A DNA stretch of 64,000 bases from positions 131,639,697-131,703,696 of the forward strand of contig NC_073627.1 in assembly GCF_029407905.1 (NCBI RefSeq), given 5' to 3'. Both the position numbers and the translations under genes were made by a program. Positions 1 to 13,344 of this stretch are shown here, piece by piece; within the stretch, counting starts at the first letter, position 1, and the number at the start of each line of letters is the position of its first letter. The stretch is from Bubalus kerabau (Eukaryota; Chordata; Mammalia; Artiodactyla; Bovidae). A model generated the notes under the pieces. The model was given only the letters and a program-made list of their open reading frames with translations, made no database searches and was not told the DNA's origin.

Positions 1-1425
1 AGCAGACAAGCCATTACAAGAAAATACAAACCAGTATCTTTCATGAACACAGATGCAAAACTCCTCCAGGAGATATCAGTGAACCGACTCTAACAGTAAA
101 TAGAAAGATTATACACAATGACCAAGTGGGTTTTATTCCAGGTATGCAAGACCAGTTCAACACTTGAAAATCACATTTAATGTAATCCATCACAACAATA
201 GGCTAGAGAAGAAAAGTCATAAGATTATATAAATACATGCAGAAAATGCATTTGACAAAATCTAACACCCACTCATGTAAATTAGGAACAGAGGGGAAGT
301 TCTACAACTTGTTAATGAACATATGAAAAGTGTACAGCAAACATCATACTTAATGGTGAAAAACTTGAGCATTACCACTAAGATCAGTTATAAGGCAAGG
401 ATGTCTCCTCACACCATTGTTTTTTAAGATTACACTGGACATCCTAGCTAATACAAGAAGACAAGAAAGGGAAATAAAACATATGCAGATTGGGAAGGAA
501 AAAATAAAACTGTCTTTGTTTACAGACAACTTGATAATCCATGCAGAAATTCAAAACAAATGACAAAAAGTTGCTAGAACTAATAAACAATTACAGCAGT
601 GTTACAGAATATAATGTTAATACACAAAAGTCAATTGCTTTCCTAAATCAGCAATAAACAGGTTAAACATGATATTCAAAATACATCATCACATTGGCAC
701 CATCCAAAATAAAAATACTTAGTACAAATCTAACAAAATGTATACAAGATCTATATGAGGAAAACTACAAAATTTTGATGTATGAAATCAAAGAAGAACC
801 AAGTACATATTCATGTACCAGAAAACTAAAAAAACTGTCTAGAGGTCAATTCCTGCCAACCTGATCTATTCAGTTAATGCAAACCCAGTCAAATTCTCAG
901 CAAGTTCTTATCTGGATATTAAGAAACTAACTCTAAAGTTTATGCGGAAAGGCAAACGATACAGACTAGCCAACACAACACTGAGGACAAGAACAAAACT
1001 GGAGGACTGACACCACCAACTTCAAGACTAACTATAAAGTCATAATAATCAAGACAGGGTGGTACTGGCAAAAGATCAGTGGAAATACAGAAACAGGTCA
1101 ATGGAAAAGAATAGACAGGCCAGAGACAGACCAAGAAAACCAGAATCAACTAACTGATCCTTTATGAAAGAATGAAGGCAATACAAAGAGCAAAGACAGT
1201 CTTTTCCAGTAACGGTGCTGTGACAAACTGCACATGCAAAACATGAATGTAGACACAGACCATACACCTTTCACAAAACTAACTCAAAATAGATCACTGA
1301 CCTAAACGTAAAACACAAAACTACACCCGTGGTGGATTCATGCTGATGTATGGCAAAACCAATACAATATTGTAAAGTAATTAGCCCCCAATTAAAATAA
1401 ATAAATTTATATTAAAAAAAATAAA
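1..1425 (+). mobile_element. L1 LINE, 3' part, cut by window start
   Basis: The sequence reads as a decayed L1 ORF2 (translated phrases typical of the RT and C-terminal regions appear in broken frames) and ends in the ruminant L1 3' tail near 1330-1425. That tail has the GGTGGATTCATGCTGATGTA type motif, the AATACAATATTGTAAAG motif and an A-rich end. Many stops and frameshifts make it non-functional. The 5' part lies outside the window. It sits antisense to ERP44. Confidence 0.8.
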
Positions 1426-3176
1426 ATAAAATTCCTACAAGATAACACAGGAGAAAATCAAGATGGTCTTAAGTTGATGACTTTTTAGATACAGCACCAA
1501 AGGCATGATCCATGAAAGAATGAATTGACAAGTTATATATAATTCAAAATAAAATTTTCTGCTCTAAAAAAATTTTACTTTTCTTAAGTAAAATTTTACT
1601 CTTGCCAATGAAGTGTAGCTTTTATACTGTTTTGTTCATTTATTTCCTTAGTACCTAGTATGTGCTTGACACATGGTAGAGACTCCACAATGTTTGCTTA
1701 ATGAGCAAAGAGATTAACCAAATAACTTTAAAATTCTTCCGTGTTTAGACATTCTACAATTCTTTGAGACCCAAAAGAAGCCCATCTACTTAAAGCTGGA
1801 AGAGGACATGAATGACATTTACTTGCCTGTTAAAACAGAGGCATTTTCTGAAACTTTTGCTTGGGGACTAGAACTCAAATTATGACAGTGAAAGGATTAC
1901 TTTTAAGTAGGAAAAAGAAACATAATTCATCAGACAGCAATAATTCTAGAGACATCCCACTCACAAAAAGACTTGAGAAGAATATCTGGCCTGCCTTAGG
2001 ACAAGCAGTAAGTAAAATTAAGTCACAAGTCAATTTACAATCAAATAAAGAGAATGAATTTTAAAAATACTGTACTTACCACTGGATTCTATTTTAAAAG
2101 ACAGAGAAAAGTAAGTTTCAATCAGCTGAAGTTCACATTCTCTAGCCTTGTGGGGAGGAGTTTAATTTTTCTATTTATCATAAATAAAATTAACATAGCA
2201 ATTCCAACGAACATTTTGTTTTTAGTAATTCAAAACAAAGTTTTTAGATAAAGAGTAGGCTAGATAGTCTTCTAAATGGAAGTCTCTCAGTAGTTGAACG
2301 AATAATCAAATGTGAAGGTCACAAAAATGTATTTTGTAATTTTGATTTTGTTTTCAACATCATGAGATGTAAATAGAGCACTGAAAAACAGGTCCAAAAC
2401 CTACAAAGATTACTCAGCTATAAATTATTAGTATTACTGTTTAACATTTTATTACCTTTGTCAGTTCCTAAATTCCCATCAGTCTCCCTGGCCTCTTCTT
2501 TATTAGGTCAAAACTTATTTAGAATTACAAAGTTGAAGGGGACACTAATTTATTTGAATAATACCTTCCCCTCCTGGGTCATGCAGAACTCTGCTTAACA
2601 GCATCCTTGGCAGAATGGCCATTTAGCCTCCAACTGAACACTAGATTATGATAGAGAACTCACAGGATGAACCAATACACTTTAGAGTGGAAAGTTTTAC
2701 CCTACCAGGCTGAACATCTGCTCACCTTTTCCTTCCACACATTTATAAGACAACTCTATTATGTACAGTTCACCAGGAACATATCCACCTGCTCTCCCAC
2801 AAGCTCACTGAAGTTCTTTGATTATAGTCTATGGGGATGGAAGCACTGAACCAGTAGGGCCTGCAGGGAATTCGATTAAAGGCACATTCTGTCCTTCAAG
2901 AGATTCATGATCATGCATGAAAAGTTAGCGCAGAAGACATACGATACCAAGTACTGCAAGGCTTACAGAAAAATTTAGAAGAAGGCAGAGAGCACAGGAT
3001 GGGTAAAATGAGCAGAGTAGTTTCCACAGATGAAATAAGTGAAGAGAAAGCCTGGCTATGGAAGTTCACATAGTGCAATATGATGAAAGGAGATGAACCT
3101 GGAAGCTAGAATGTCAAGGGGAAAAAAAAACACCAAGGTGTTGGGAGAGTAAGTATGTGCTGTGCTGTGTTGTGTG
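1426..3176. other. ERP44 intron/distal sequence, no gene seen
   Basis: AT-rich sequence with no convincing exon on either strand. A stretch near 1640-1705 (CCTAGTATGTGCTTGACACA) looks like an old L2 3' end. The short open frames here lack any family resemblance. Confidence 0.5.
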
Positions 3177-3391
3177 ATAAGCTGCTTCAGTAGTGTCAGA
3201 CCTCTTTGCGACCCTATGGACCGAAGCCTGCCAGGCTCCTCTGTCCTTGGGATTCTTCAGGCAATACTGGAGTGAGTTGTCATGCCTTCCTCCAGGAGAT
3301 CTTCTCAACTCAGGGATCGAACTCGCTTCTCTTAAGTCTTCTGCACTGGCAGGGGAATGCCTTACCACCAGTGCCAACTGGGAAGCCCAGA
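3177..3391 (-). mobile_element. Bov-tA SINE, diverged
   Basis: On the plus strand it begins GCTTCAGTAGTGTCAGAC and ends in GGGAAGCCC, so it is the reverse complement of the tRNA-derived Bov-tA unit. It is more diverged than its relatives in this window, with several small changes and an altered start, suggesting an older insertion. Confidence 0.85.
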
Positions 3392-4892
3392 GTATAACAC
3401 TCTTAAAAGCCTGACAGAGGGACTGAAATCTGCTGTAGCAGAAGTAAGATGTCATGGGAGACTTCTCAGTAAGGAAAGAGCCCTGATCTTTAAGTTCTGC
3501 GATCACTGTGCTCCTCTCTTTACTAGAGAGAAGTAAGATAATACAGCTAATTGAATGAAATGGTAATACAAAGAAGAAAGTGAAATGAGGGCCTGGACTG
3601 GGGTGGGGGAGATTTGTAGAGCTTTCAAAAGAAAGACAAACAGGTCATGGTGACAAACTAAAGGGATGCAAAAGTCAATGAGGCAAAGCTATAAATCCAA
3701 GTAGCTAGAGGAAATGAAAGTAAGACTATTTTAGAAAAGCTATTACTATGCACTCACTGATTTACTTCAGTTTCACTAGGTATATGTCTTGCACAGTCAA
3801 TGAGGAAAGAGCTGACAGAAGATGAAGTGCCTTCTACCAACTAGCAGGAAGAGTCTGAAAACTGTATTTGACTACTTTTCACGCCAGGACTAAAACACCA
3901 AAAAACTAACTGAGTCCAAGGCACTAACAAAACACTAACAGATGCCCAAGTCACTCCAGTCTTTAGAAGCAATAGATAAAGCTGTGAGTTAAAATCACTG
4001 GATAACAAGATGTGATGAGAAGGGTGAAAAGCAGCTCTTAGCCAGTACATTTATCTCCTTACTGTCCTCCTTCTGTAACTTATATGAAGGCCTTTTCCCT
4101 TTCCCCAACCAGTGAGGGGGAGGGGGAGACAGAGGAACAGAGAGAGAAAACAGAGTGAACCACTGAAGGACAAAAAAAGGGCGAACACTCTCTGTACGAT
4201 TTCAGTCCCTTCAACCATGAAATTTTTACACCTAGTCTTATGTCCTTGGATACGTTCCAGTGTCTCTTAGTTTATAGTCTATGCGAAGCTGAATAGAATT
4301 CGTATTCTACTGTTACGTGAAACCTGTATAAATCTTATGTTGAATTGGTTCATAGTGCTTTCAGGTCTACTATATCCTTCTACTTCTCTGTATAGTCATT
4401 CTATTAATTTTTGAGAGTTTGATATTGAAACTCCAACTAAACAACCTTAATTTATCTACTTAAAAAGATAATTGTAATATATCACGGAACTATATATGTA
4501 ACTTTGTTCTGTATTTTCCAAGTCTCCTGTAAATGGGTTACCATATTTTCATAATTTGAAAAAAAATAAAGATGTAGGAGGAGAAAAGAGAAAAAAAGTA
4601 GTAAGGGGCATACTATTTCAAGAAGAAACAGGGTACCTGACAGAATAAAATGTTATCAGGGTATGGGTGAGAAACTCACTAAAGGGTAGTCTAAAAACAT
4701 CACAATCATCATTTTTAAAAAGTTAAACCATGTCTGGTGCCACTAGTAAGGCAGACACAAGCTCCTCTACTTACACACTTTCAGTCTACAAGCTTAAAAT
4801 TTGTTTACATGGAGGCAAATCAACAGACCCACAATAGACTCTGCCTGCCACCAACAGATAAAATTAGCCAACCGTTGTATGAGGTGTCACTG
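3392..4892. other. ERP44 intron 1 sequence, no gene seen
   Basis: No exon, RNA gene or clear young transposon is visible. A purine-rich patch lies at about 4105-4160 (GAGGGGGAGGGGGAGAC). Otherwise the stretch is AT-rich intronic sequence. Confidence 0.5.
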
Positions 4893-5115
4893 TAGACTTA
4901 GGAAGAAGTGAAGTGAAGTGCAAGTCGCTCAGTCATGTCCGACTCTTTGCAACCCCGTGGACTATACAGTCCATGGAATTCTCCAGATCAGAATACTGGA
5001 GTGGGTACCCCTTCCCTTCTCCAGGGACTCTTCCCAATCCAGGGATCGAACCCAGGTCTCCCACATTGCAGGTGGGTTCTTTACCAGCTGAGCCACAAGG
5101 GAAGCCCTAGACTTA
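4893..5115 (-). mobile_element. Bov-tA SINE with 8-bp target duplication
   Basis: The reverse complement of a near-complete Bov-tA unit runs from AAGTCGCTCAGTCATGTCC to CACAAGGGAAGCCC. It is flanked by TAGACTTA at 4893-4900 and 5108-5115, a perfect target-site duplication. A short GAAGT reiteration precedes it at the tail side. Confidence 0.9.
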
Positions 5116-7507
5116 CGAACTAAGGCATTAACAAATATCATTTCAGAAGCTAAACAGAAATAGAAGTGTTTCTTTATATTCTTCAATGATTTCGAGAAAA
5201 AAAGGGAAAAAAAAGACACACTCGCACACATTTGGCTTGTGTGAATGGAACTGACTTAAATTACCTGAAACAACTTACTGAAAGGAAATACGTCAGTCCT
5301 GACAATGGGATGATAAACTTTGATAGTAATACAAGTATCATGCATTCTCTTAGAAGAAAATGTGCCCAGAAGATACCCTTGTTCCTTCCTTAAACTAAAA
5401 ACCATTTAAACAACCTGAATAAAAGCGCATTTTAAGCCATTAAGAAAATATCTTCTATCCTATTTTTAGACTATTCAGGGATATTTATTAACTTAGTCTT
5501 CAAAGTAATATTCCAGAATAAATCATATACTCTTAGAAAATCAATTCATGTTGGAATATATAAAACTTTCTGGTAATTTCTTCATATATCACCATTTATT
5601 TGGCATAAGAAATAACAGCTGAAGATGATCAAGGGAAGTCAGTACCACTGTACATATAAGTATTCCCCAAATAAGGTAAGCTAAGAACGACTTACACTCA
5701 GGCATCCAACACTATACTGTAAGTACAGTTAACTACTTCCTGGATGGTTTCCCTTGCTCATGGGCCAAATGAGAAAAAGAAGACTTAAAATCTGATTATT
5801 CTGCTACAGAATATTGAATACTTCACAGAATTAAAAGCTATTTCTTGAAGGTTCATCTTATATACCTTAAACCACCCTTGTGTTCAAGACAACAACCAGT
5901 GTATATCAAGTAGGTCTTTACAACTTAGTGTTGTGGACTGGGAAACATAATTTACCCTTCTCTTCTGACCAGGTACCCATCTTCCCAGTTGGAGGGGTTT
6001 GTAGATGTATTTATGAGATTAGAAAAGGAAAACCATATGATGAGTTTTCCTTGATCCAACTTGAAATACTCTTTATAAACTATTTTATATGCCAATAGAT
6101 TCTTACTGAATACCTTTATCACAATTTCTAAACTCAAAAACATCTGTTATATCCTCAGTTTTCATCAAATCTATAAGCAGATCTAGCTTAATGGCAGAAA
6201 CTTACTAAAAGTGGTATATATTATACATGCTTATGTGTAAATAACTTCACATGCTGCTGGAAGCAATATTTAAGGGATAACTACGGTATATTCAAGTTAA
6301 GCTTATAGGAACATATGAAACTGTATAACCAGCAATTTGAAATCTTCCACACTTACACAAATAGGATTTTTATGTTTACATCTTTTCAGTGATCAAAATA
6401 TACTGCAATAATCTTCTAATCTCTAAATTCTACTAGAGAAAGATTATATACTTCTAAGGAATCATCATCATTTTCCAAATATCTCATCAACTACAACAGT
6501 CAGGGATGTCTTTTTTTTTAATGATTTTGAGAGTACAAAGTACTAGAAATGATGCCTTTCTGTGTGGAGCAAATGACACCTTTCAAACAGAAAAGCGTAA
6601 ACCATGTTTCCCACTTTCATTTAAACCACTTACAGGAATTTATTTGCTTTGTAGTAAAAGCAGAAATGCATATCAAGTTAGATTTTTATGTCTATCAATC
6701 ACAGTTACATTTGCCACTATTTTGATAAGACTATGTTGTAACTTACCAGGGGAAAGAAAAAAGTTGATAAGCACTTTGAGAAACCACAGTGTTTAGAGTC
6801 AGACTTTTGAAATAAAAAGCCTCATCCATTTGCTCATTTCAGAAGGTTGGAAAGGTAGCACAAGCACCGAAAGTTTATCAGGACCGGCGTAATCCTCCTC
6901 CAAGGTACTCCTCCATTTCATAAGCACGACTCTATCTTCCTTCTCTATTCATTATCTTACAGAACAAAAATCTCTTCTATATGCCAGACACGATGCAAAG
7001 TACTTTATACACTATATCTTAAGCACACAACCTTGGAAAATAATTATCCTCATTTTCAAAATATGAAACTTGAGGGTCAGAAAGATAAAAAATTTTGCTT
7101 AATATCACACAACTACAAAGAGGGGTAGAGCTGAGAATGAACTAGGACTTTCAGTTATCCTGGATTTCACATCTTAGGACTACTTCCATAATGCATCAAC
7201 TCTCCTTGGAAGGGATGTATTCCACTGTATACCTAGGCAGCAGGGGAAAATATAAGTAACAAATATATGTTTGAAGCACACAAGAATATTTCAATGTTAC
7301 AAGTAGATTTACTATACACAAACACACAGCTCTTTTACATCATCATAGCAACTCCCGAAGCTGCAGTAGAAATTATCTCTAGTTTATAAATGAGGAAAGT
7401 GAAAGTTTGTAGTATTTCACATACAATAAGTACAAATAGCTGCTGAAGGATTAAGACTCATAGACTGTGACTTCTGCAAACTAGTGGTGGAACAGGGTTC
7501 AAACCCA
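5116..7507. other. ERP44 intron 1 sequence, no gene seen
   Basis: AT-rich sequence without recognisable exons. Around 7020-7180 and 7390-7510 it resembles ancient MIR (GAGGGTCAGAAAGATAAAAA; GTTCAAACCCAAGTCTC). Confidence 0.5.
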
Positions 7508-7600
7508 AGTCTCTTTTAATTCTAAAACCAGTGGTCTGTACAACAAAATAACACTTTTAATTCTAAAACCAGCAGTCTGTACAACAAAATACCACTGTTT
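7508..7600. repeat. Two-copy 41-bp tandem duplication
   Basis: A 41-bp unit beginning TTTTAATTCTAAAACCAG starts at 7514 and again at 7555. The copies differ at only a few bases (GTGGTCTG against GCAGTCTG). It lies at the edge of a MIR-like fragment. Confidence 0.85.
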
Positions 7601-7667
7601 TCACAAACTGTTTTCATCATTATATACTGAATTTAAGTACAAATCTAAGTATAGTTATAAAATAGAA

Positions 7668-10436
7668 CTCAGTTCAGTAAGTGGCTCAGTTGTGTCTGAC
7701 TCTTTGCAACCTCATGGACTACAGCACGCCAGGCCTCCCAGTCCATCACCAAATCCCGGAGTCCACACAAACCCATGTCCATTGAGTTGGTGATGCCATC
7801 CAACCATCTCATCCTCTGTTGTCCCCTTCTCTTACTGCATCAGGGTCTTTTCTAGTGAGTCAGCTCTTCGCATGAGGTGGCCAAAGTATTGCAGTTTCAG
7901 CTTCAACATACGTCCTTCCAATGAACACCCAGGGCTGATCTCCTTTAGGATGGACTAGTTGGATCTCCTTGCAGTCCAAGGGACTCTCAAGAGTCTTCTC
8001 CAACACCACAGTTCAAAAGCATCAATTCTTCAGCACTCAGCTTTCTTTATAGTCCAACTCTCACATCCATACATGACCACAGGAAAAACCATAGCCTTGA
8101 CTAGACGGATCTTTGTTGGCAAAGTAATGTCTCTGCTTTTGAATATGCTATCTAGGTTGGTCATAACTTTCCTTCCAAGGAGTAAGCGTCTTTTAATTTC
8201 ATGGCTACAGTCAACATCTGCAGTGATTTTGGAGCCCCCAAAAATAAAGTCAGCCACTGTTGCCCCATCTATTTCCCATGAAGTGATGGGACCGGATGCC
8301 ATGAACTTCGTTTTCTGAATCTTGAGCTTTAAGCCAACTTTTTCACTCTCCTCTTTCACTTTCATCAAGAGGTTTTTCAGTTCCTCTTCACTTTCTGCCA
8401 TAAGGGTGGTGTCATCTGCATATCTGAGGTTATTGATATTTCTCCCGGCAATCTTGATTCCAGCTTGTGCTTCCTCCAGCCCAGCATTTCTCATGATGTA
8501 CTCTGCATATAAGTTAAATAAGCAGGGTGACAATATACAGCCTTGACGTACTCCTTTTCCTATTGGAACCAGTCTGTTGTTCCAGGTCCAGTTCTAACTG
8601 TTGCTTCCTGACCTGCATACAGGTTTCTCAAGAGGCAGGTCAGGTGGTCTGGTATTCCCATCTCTTTCAGAATTTTCCACAGTTTACTGTGAGCCACACA
8701 GTCAAAGGCTTTGGCATAGTCAATAAAGCAGAAATAGATGTTTTTCTGGAACTCTCTTGCTTTTTCCATGATCCAGCAGATGTCGGCAATTTGATCTCTG
8801 GTTCCTCTGCCTTTTCTAAAACCAGCTTGAACATCTGGAAGTTCACGGTTCACATATTGTTGAAGCCTGGCTTGGAGAATTTTGAGCATTATTTTACTAG
8901 CATGTGAGATGAGTGCAGTTGTGCGGTAGTTTGAGCATTCTTTGGCATTGCCTTTCTTTGGGATTGGAATGAAAACTGACCTTTTCCAGTCCTGTGGCCA
9001 CTGCTGAGTTTTCCAAATTTGTTGGCATATTGAGTGCAGCACTTTCACAGCATCATCTTTCAAGATTTGAAAGAGCTCAACTAGAATTCTACCACCTCCA
9101 CTAGCTCTGTTCGTAGTGAAGCTTTGTAAGGCCCACTTGACTTCACATTCCAGGATGTCTGGCTCTCGGTCAGTGATCACACCATCGTTGATTATCTGGG
9201 TCATGATCTTTTTTGTACAGTTCTTCTGTGTATTCTTGCCACCTCTTAGTATCTTCTGCTTTTGTTAGGTCCCTACCATTTGTGTCCTTTATTGAGCCCA
9301 TCTTTGCATGAAATGTTCCCTTGGTATCTCTAATTTTCTTGAAGAGATCTCTAGTCTTTCCCATTTTGAAGTTTTCCTCTATTTCTTTGCATTGATCACT
9401 GAGGAAGGCTTTCTTATCTCTCCTTGCTATTCTTTGAAACTCTGCATTCAAATGGGTATATCTTTCCTTTTCACCTTTGCTTTTTGCTTCTGTTATTTTC
9501 ACAGCTATTTGTAAGGCCTCCTCAGACAGCCATTTTGCTTTTTTGCATTTCTTTTTCTTGGGGATGGTCTTGATCCCTGTCTCCTGTACAATGTCATGAA
9601 CCTCAGTCCATAGTTCATCAGGCACTCTATCAGATCTAGTCCCTTAAACCTATTTCTCACTTCCACTGTATAGTCATAAGAGATTTGATTTAGGTCATAC
9701 CTGAATGGTCTAATGGTTTTCTCCGCTTTCTTCAATTTCAGTCTGAATTTGGCAATAAGGAGTTTACGATCTGAGGCACAGTCAGCTCCCGGTCTTCTTT
9801 TTGCTGACTGTATAGAGCTTCTCCATCTTTGGCTGCAAAGAATATAATCAATCTGATTTTGGTGTTGACCATCTGGTGATGTCCACGTGTAGAGTCTTCT
9901 CTTGTGTTGTTGGAAGAGCGTGTTTGCTATGACCAGTGTGTTCTCTTGGCAGAACTCTATTAGCCTTTGCCCTGCTTCATTCTATACTCTAAGGCCAAAT
10001 TTGCCTGTTACTCCAGGTGTTTCTTGACTTCCTACTTCTGCATTCCAGTCCCCAACAATGAAAAGGACATCTTTTTGGGGTGTTAGTTCTATAAGGTCTT
10101 GTAGGTCTTCATAGAACTGTTCAACTTCAGCTTCTTCAGTGTTACTGGTCAGGGCATAGACTTGGATTACCGTGATATTGAATGGTGTATCTTGGAAACA
10201 GAGATCGCATCCAAGTACTGCGTTTCAGACTCTTTTGTTGACCATGATGGCTACTCCATTTGTTCTAAGGGATTCCTGCCCACAGTAGTAGATATAATGG
10301 TCATCTGAGTTAAATTCACCCATTCCAGTTCATCTTAGTTCGTTGATTCCTAGTGTGGATGTTCACTCTTGCCATCTCCTGTTTGACCACTTCCAATTTG
10401 CCTTGATTCATGGACCTAACATTCCAGGTTCTAGGC
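7668..10436 (-). mobile_element. BovB (RTE) LINE, longest copy, 5' truncated
   Basis: The 3' end, rich in CAGTT-type units, is at 7668 and the element runs leftward-to-right on the minus strand for about 2.77 kb, against about 3.2 kb for a full BovB. Minus-strand frames carry the RT domain in pieces: 9204-8560 (with FIDYAKAFDCV, motif A) and 8533-8030 (with RYADDTTLMAES, the catalytic YADD). They are separated by a one-base loss near 8565. Upstream frames 9735-9170 hold the linker, and about 9740-10430 is the endonuclease region, broken by stops. It is in the same orientation as ERP44, inside its intron. No active element is possible with these breaks. Confidence 0.95.
8030..9625 (-). pseudogene. 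BovB reverse transcriptase remnant
   Basis: Three overlapping minus-strand frames together cover the RT of the BovB copy. In protein order they are residues with KTIPKKKKCKKAKWLSEEAL (linker), then QQIWKTQQWPQDWKRSVFIP and NYRTTALISHASKIMLKI (fingers), then FIDYAKAFDCVAHSKLWKIL (motif A), then RYADDTTLMAESEEELKNLL (motif C). Frameshifts fall near 9190 and 8565. Catalytic residues are intact in the fragments but the protein cannot be made as one chain. Confidence 0.9.
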
Positions 10437-12440
10437 AATAATTTATTCACTGTATAGTCACATTTTTAAGTTGTTTTTTTTTTAGTATAATACTGACAGT
10501 GCAATCAGCACCAGAAGACCACAGGGGCTGGAAGCTTGTCATGCCAGCTCATTACTTCAATGCACACAGTTGTAATACCACAGGATGGACAACTTGAAAG
10601 TTACTCAAAAGAGCAAATATATTCAATCATTCATTCATTCACTCACTGATTCCTTAAACCAAACAACATTTGTTGAGCACTTAAAACATGACAGAAATAA
10701 AAAAATTTAAATGCCTACAATGTACCATGGACACACTCATAAAGACTCATTTTGTCTTCCCAGAACTCTTCAAAAGAGAGGACTGTATTCTATTTGACAG
10801 GCAAGACAAAGGAAGCTCTGAAAAACTAAATAACTTTCTAACGTTAAGTGGTCAAGCTCAATGCCATTTCCAAGTTCCGTGGGCACAAACGCATGTACAC
10901 ATGTGGGCAGTTTCTGTTCTCAGGTAGCCGGTGATGGAAGACTACAGCAGGCCAAACAAGAACACGTGCCCAACACTACATTGTTCAAAACACACATTTC
11001 ACCGTTAAAAAGTCCTTTCAAATTTGCACACATAAAAACTAGAAGGATGGACATACACTAAAATGTTTTAGTGGTAGGAGTATGTACTTTTTCTTCATTA
11101 AGCTTTTCTGTACTATTAAAGTATACTGCATTTAGCAATCAAAAAAAAATATGTCAGGAAATCTTTTGTCTTAACAGCTTGAATTATTACAACTTCAAGT
11201 TGTGACCAGTCGTGTTACACACAGAGAATATTTTCAATTTGGCAAATTGGGGGAACACTGGGGTAAACAGCCAAGGCCACTCCCAGCAGAGCCAACTGGG
11301 CCATGGCTGAGATCAATATTACCAGCAAGCCTGTTAGGGAGTTCTACCTTCTTGGGTCATATCAGCAATTTAAAAAAAAATAAAGCACAGAATAGAAAAT
11401 AAGAAAAAAGAAAATGTCAGCAATAAAGACAGCTTTGCAAAACGTGTTTAGGTACATGATTTACTCTTCTAATGCACTGCACTTTCTTCACAGCATGCCA
11501 CACACACTGCCTTTCTTGCTGCTCCTTCAATATGCCTGTGACACTCTCACATTAGGGACTGCTCTGGCTAATGCCCTTGCCCGGAAGGCTTTTCCCCTCA
11601 ATGAATTCCAAGAACTGACTCCCTCACCCAGTTCAAAGCTCACCTTCTTGGTGATGCTCACAAACTCCTACTCCTCTGGGCATTCCTGATCCTTCTTACC
11701 CTAGACCTACCTTTTCTTTGTTTCATACACTCAACAAAATTATTATTGAGCACTTAATCTGTGTAAGGTATTGTACCAGAAACTAGGATCTGAGAATAAA
11801 AAGCTATGATACCTTTTTAGCACTTTTTGTTCCACAGATCATAGAACCATGGAAATAACACCTCCTATGAGTCAGACACAAAACCTGTATTATTCCTCAG
11901 AAGTTAATAGGCGAGACAACAAAAGGTGAGAGGCAGCAGATCCAAGATTTGAGCCCAGATCTCTGACTCCTAAATTAAATATTCTCCTAGAAGTTTTCTT
12001 TAGTTGATATACATTCAAGTTATTGTTAAGGAAAAAATACTTCACTTTGCCTCTGGAAGATACTCATGGTCAGAGTGCAGGCACAATTAAATAATAAACA
12101 AACTGGGCAGTTTCTGAAACAAACAAATAGAATGTGCTTTAAAATCAGCACAGTTTTTACAGTTCTAAAGCAAAATTACGGTACCTCAAACTGTTCATTC
12201 AAAGGTTAAATTAAGAACCAAGCAACACTGTGGTACTTGTGTCAATTGTAAACAGATCACAAGACTTCTATGAGAATCAGAATCCATTTTAATAGTAAGA
12301 ACTGGTGCTAGAAAAATTGAGGAATGAGTCAATTTGAGTAGCTGTTTTCAAAGAATTATTTTGACTACCAAAAAAAGTGTAGCTCTTCTTTATCTCAGCT
12401 CTTTCAGAATGTGAAATCATTACAGAAACATGAGCTTTTA
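10437..12440. other. ERP44 intron 1 sequence with L2 remnant
   Basis: No exon is visible. An ATTC-rich short tandem lies at 10620-10650. From about 11720 to 11960 the phrases ATTGAGCACTTAATCTGTG and the following sequence fit an L2 3' end plus MIR-like sequence on the plus strand. Confidence 0.5.
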
Positions 12441-12732
12441 CTAGCTAGCTGCTGCTGCTGCTGCTGCTAAGTCGCTTCAGTCATGTCCGATTCTGTGCTA
12501 CCCCATAGACGGAAGCCCACCAGGCTCCCCCGTCCCTGGGATTCTCCAGGCAAGAACACTGGAGTGGGTTGCCATTTCCTTCTCCAACGCATGAAAGGGA
12601 AAAGTGAAAGTGAAGTTGCTTAGTTGTGTCCGACTCTTCGCAACCCCATGGTCTGCAGCCTACCATGCTCCTCCTTCCATGGGATTTTCCAGGCAAGAGT
12701 ACTGGAGTGGGGTGCCATTACCAGCTAGCTAG
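12441..12732 (-). mobile_element. Bov-A2 SINE (two-monomer)
   Basis: Two Bov-A monomers in tandem, complement orientation, are joined by the linker GCATGAAAGGGAAAAGTGAAAG. The element begins with its CTG-repeat tail (12451-12469). AGCTAGCT-rich sequence occurs at both ends (about 12441-12450 and 12722-12732), consistent with a target duplication. Confidence 0.9.
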
Positions 12733-12760
12733 CTGGAGTTTTACTGCAATCGGGACAGAT

Positions 12761-12898
12761 TCTCTCTTAGGGAATCCTCTGGTTATCTACTGGTTAGGGC
12801 TCTTCCACTGCAAGGGGCACAGGTTTGATCCCTGGTCAGTGAACTAAGATCCCTCATGCTGTCTGGCACAGCCAAAAAAAAAAAAAACTCTCTCTTAG
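12761..12898 (+). mobile_element. CHR-2 type SINE with 10-bp target duplication
   Basis: A short SINE with TTTGATCCCTGGTCAGTGAA (B-box-like) and a poly(A) tail at 12874-12887, flanked by perfect TCTCTCTTAG copies at 12761-12770 and 12889-12898. Confidence 0.85.
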
Positions 12899-13114
12899 AT
12901 CACACACACAATTAAAACCATTCTTCACTCATAAACAGACTTCCATATTGTTTCAGTAATATTTTCACAGCTGGCATTTTTCCCCTATATTTTATAAAAC
13001 TTAAAAAAAAACAGCTAAACAGCAGGCATGTAAATATGAGAGTATCTTGTCCAAAGGATCAAGAAATTTTAAGTACATTTACTATTTCACTTTATAAAGT
13101 TATTCATAATCTCT

Positions 13115-13344
13115 ACTCCATCACTGGGCTTCCCTGGTGGCTCAGATGGTAAAGAATTTGCCTGCAATGCGGGAGACCTGGCTTCGATCCCTGGGTTGGG
13201 AAGATCCTCTGAAGAAGGAAATGGCAACCCACTCCAGTATTCTTGTCTGGAGAATTCCATGGACAGAGGAGCCTGGTGAGCTAAGTCTATGGAGTTGCAA
13301 AGAGTTGGACACTACTGAACAACTAACACTTTCACTCCATCACT
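13115..13344 (+). mobile_element. Bov-tA SINE with 11-bp target duplication
   Basis: Starts GGGCTTCCCTGGTGGCTCAG (tRNA-derived head), includes CTTCGATCCCTGGGTTGGGA and ends in the GAACAACTAACACTTTC tail. ACTCCATCACT repeats exactly at 13115-13125 and 13334-13344. Confidence 0.92.

Noticed and set aside
12451..12469. CTG trinucleotide repeats (also at 14064, 28892 and 52813) as disease-type expansions
   Set aside because: They are the ordinary simple-repeat tails of Bov-A/Bov-A2 SINEs.
13126..13200. tRNA gene (A- and B-box-like sequence in the SINE heads)
   Set aside because: The sequence is the tRNA-derived head of Bov-tA and does not form a complete tRNA with anticodon stem and acceptor.
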